Source: Acidobacteria bacterium 13_2_20CM_2_57_6 (GTDB lineage Bacteria; Acidobacteriota; Terriglobia; Acidiferrales; UBA7541). From it: a DNA stretch of 50,734 bases. Within the stretch, counting starts at the first letter, position 1; every line of letters starts with the position of its first letter. The stretch lies in the NCBI GenBank assembly GCA_001917435.1, contig MNEA01000138.1, positions 1-50,734 of the forward strand, read 5' to 3'. This document shows, in pieces, positions 50,685 through 50,734 of this stretch. The notes beneath the pieces were generated by a model. The model ran no database searches. It was not told where the DNA came from and saw nothing but the letters and a program-made list of their open reading frames with translations. Position numbers and translations under genes: made by a program.

Positions 50685-50734
50685 GTGGTAGAAGGGTTTT
50701 CGCCAAAAAATCCTGACCTACCTTGGAGGCGTCC
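50685..50734 (+). CDS. Possible start of a gene continuing past the window
   Basis: A GTG at 50685 is preceded by a purine-rich GGGGGAGGGGAC ribosome-like site and the frame stays open to the right edge (VVEGFSPKNPDLPWRR). An in-frame ATG at 50634 would make it longer. The encoded function cannot be told from this piece. Confidence 0.35.
   Translation, partial: MVEGFSPKNPDLPWRR

Larger units (their letters stand above)
50360..50734. other. Right-end region with promoter and possible small genes
   Basis: The end of the window has no recognisable conserved gene. It contains a strong plus-strand promoter (50421-50448), a 48-codon frame with a CxxC motif, and a possible start of a gene that runs out of the window. 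Confidence 0.5.

Overview
This window looks like chromosomal DNA of an acidobacterium, judged from gene content and not from any database search. Pointers are an ADOP-type MacB/FtsX permease without its own ATPase, a 1205-aa Oar-like TonB-dependent receptor with a carboxypeptidase-regulatory N-domain, a GWxTD-domain protein, a DUF6600/FecR-like protein and an M13 peptidase. Coding density is high, base composition is moderately GC-rich, and GTG and TTG starts are frequent. No rRNA, tRNA, CRISPR array, insertion sequence or phage gene was recognised.

Layout. 1-14345 is almost entirely on the minus strand: a GT-C-type membrane glycosyltransferase cut by the left edge, a GT2-methyltransferase fusion, a Tat-exported multicopper oxidase, an ADOP permease, and a tight five-gene exopolysaccharide operon (TPR/carbohydrate-binding-like protein, O-antigen-ligase-like polymerase, Wza-like SLBB exporter, Wzc-like tyrosine autokinase, NDP-sugar epimerase). 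14346-20088 holds the most interesting unit, a lasso-peptide-like RiPP cluster: a cyclase of the asparagine-synthetase family with Ser in place of the catalytic Cys2, a 48-aa precursor at 16525-16671, an HprK-like kinase, a PRMT-like methyltransferase with a PqqD-like tail, and a convergent PF14907-type nucleotidyltransferase. No leader peptidase (B2) or dedicated exporter is visible. 20170-24454 is a sensor kinase/sigma54 response-regulator pair with a candidate sigma54 promoter in front of it.

24640-28549 holds a plugless carboxypeptidase-regulatory/beta-barrel protein, a GWxTD protein with a good sigma70 promoter, and a small conserved-looking protein. 28713-35796 (plus) holds EcsC-like, PCYCGC-like and PA2779-like proteins, a C39-like peptidase, a broken TPR/outer-membrane-barrel gene, an M13 metallopeptidase and a small outer-membrane barrel. 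35850-38792 (minus) is an aminotransferase/amidohydrolase/cupin operon, followed by the large TonB-dependent receptor.

42848-50734 holds a FecR/DUF6600 protein, a MEMO1-family protein, two small proteins, a methylmalonyl-CoA-mutase large subunit, a Maf homologue that has lost its catalytic middle, and a VOC-SpoIIE phosphatase fusion. At the right edge a near-consensus sigma70 promoter fires out of the window.

How the genes work together: the polysaccharide genes form one export/assembly system (precursor sugar, polymerisation, kinase-controlled export through the outer membrane). The RiPP genes form one maturation pathway that is probably incomplete locally. The two-component pair is likely to control sigma54 promoters, possibly including its own.
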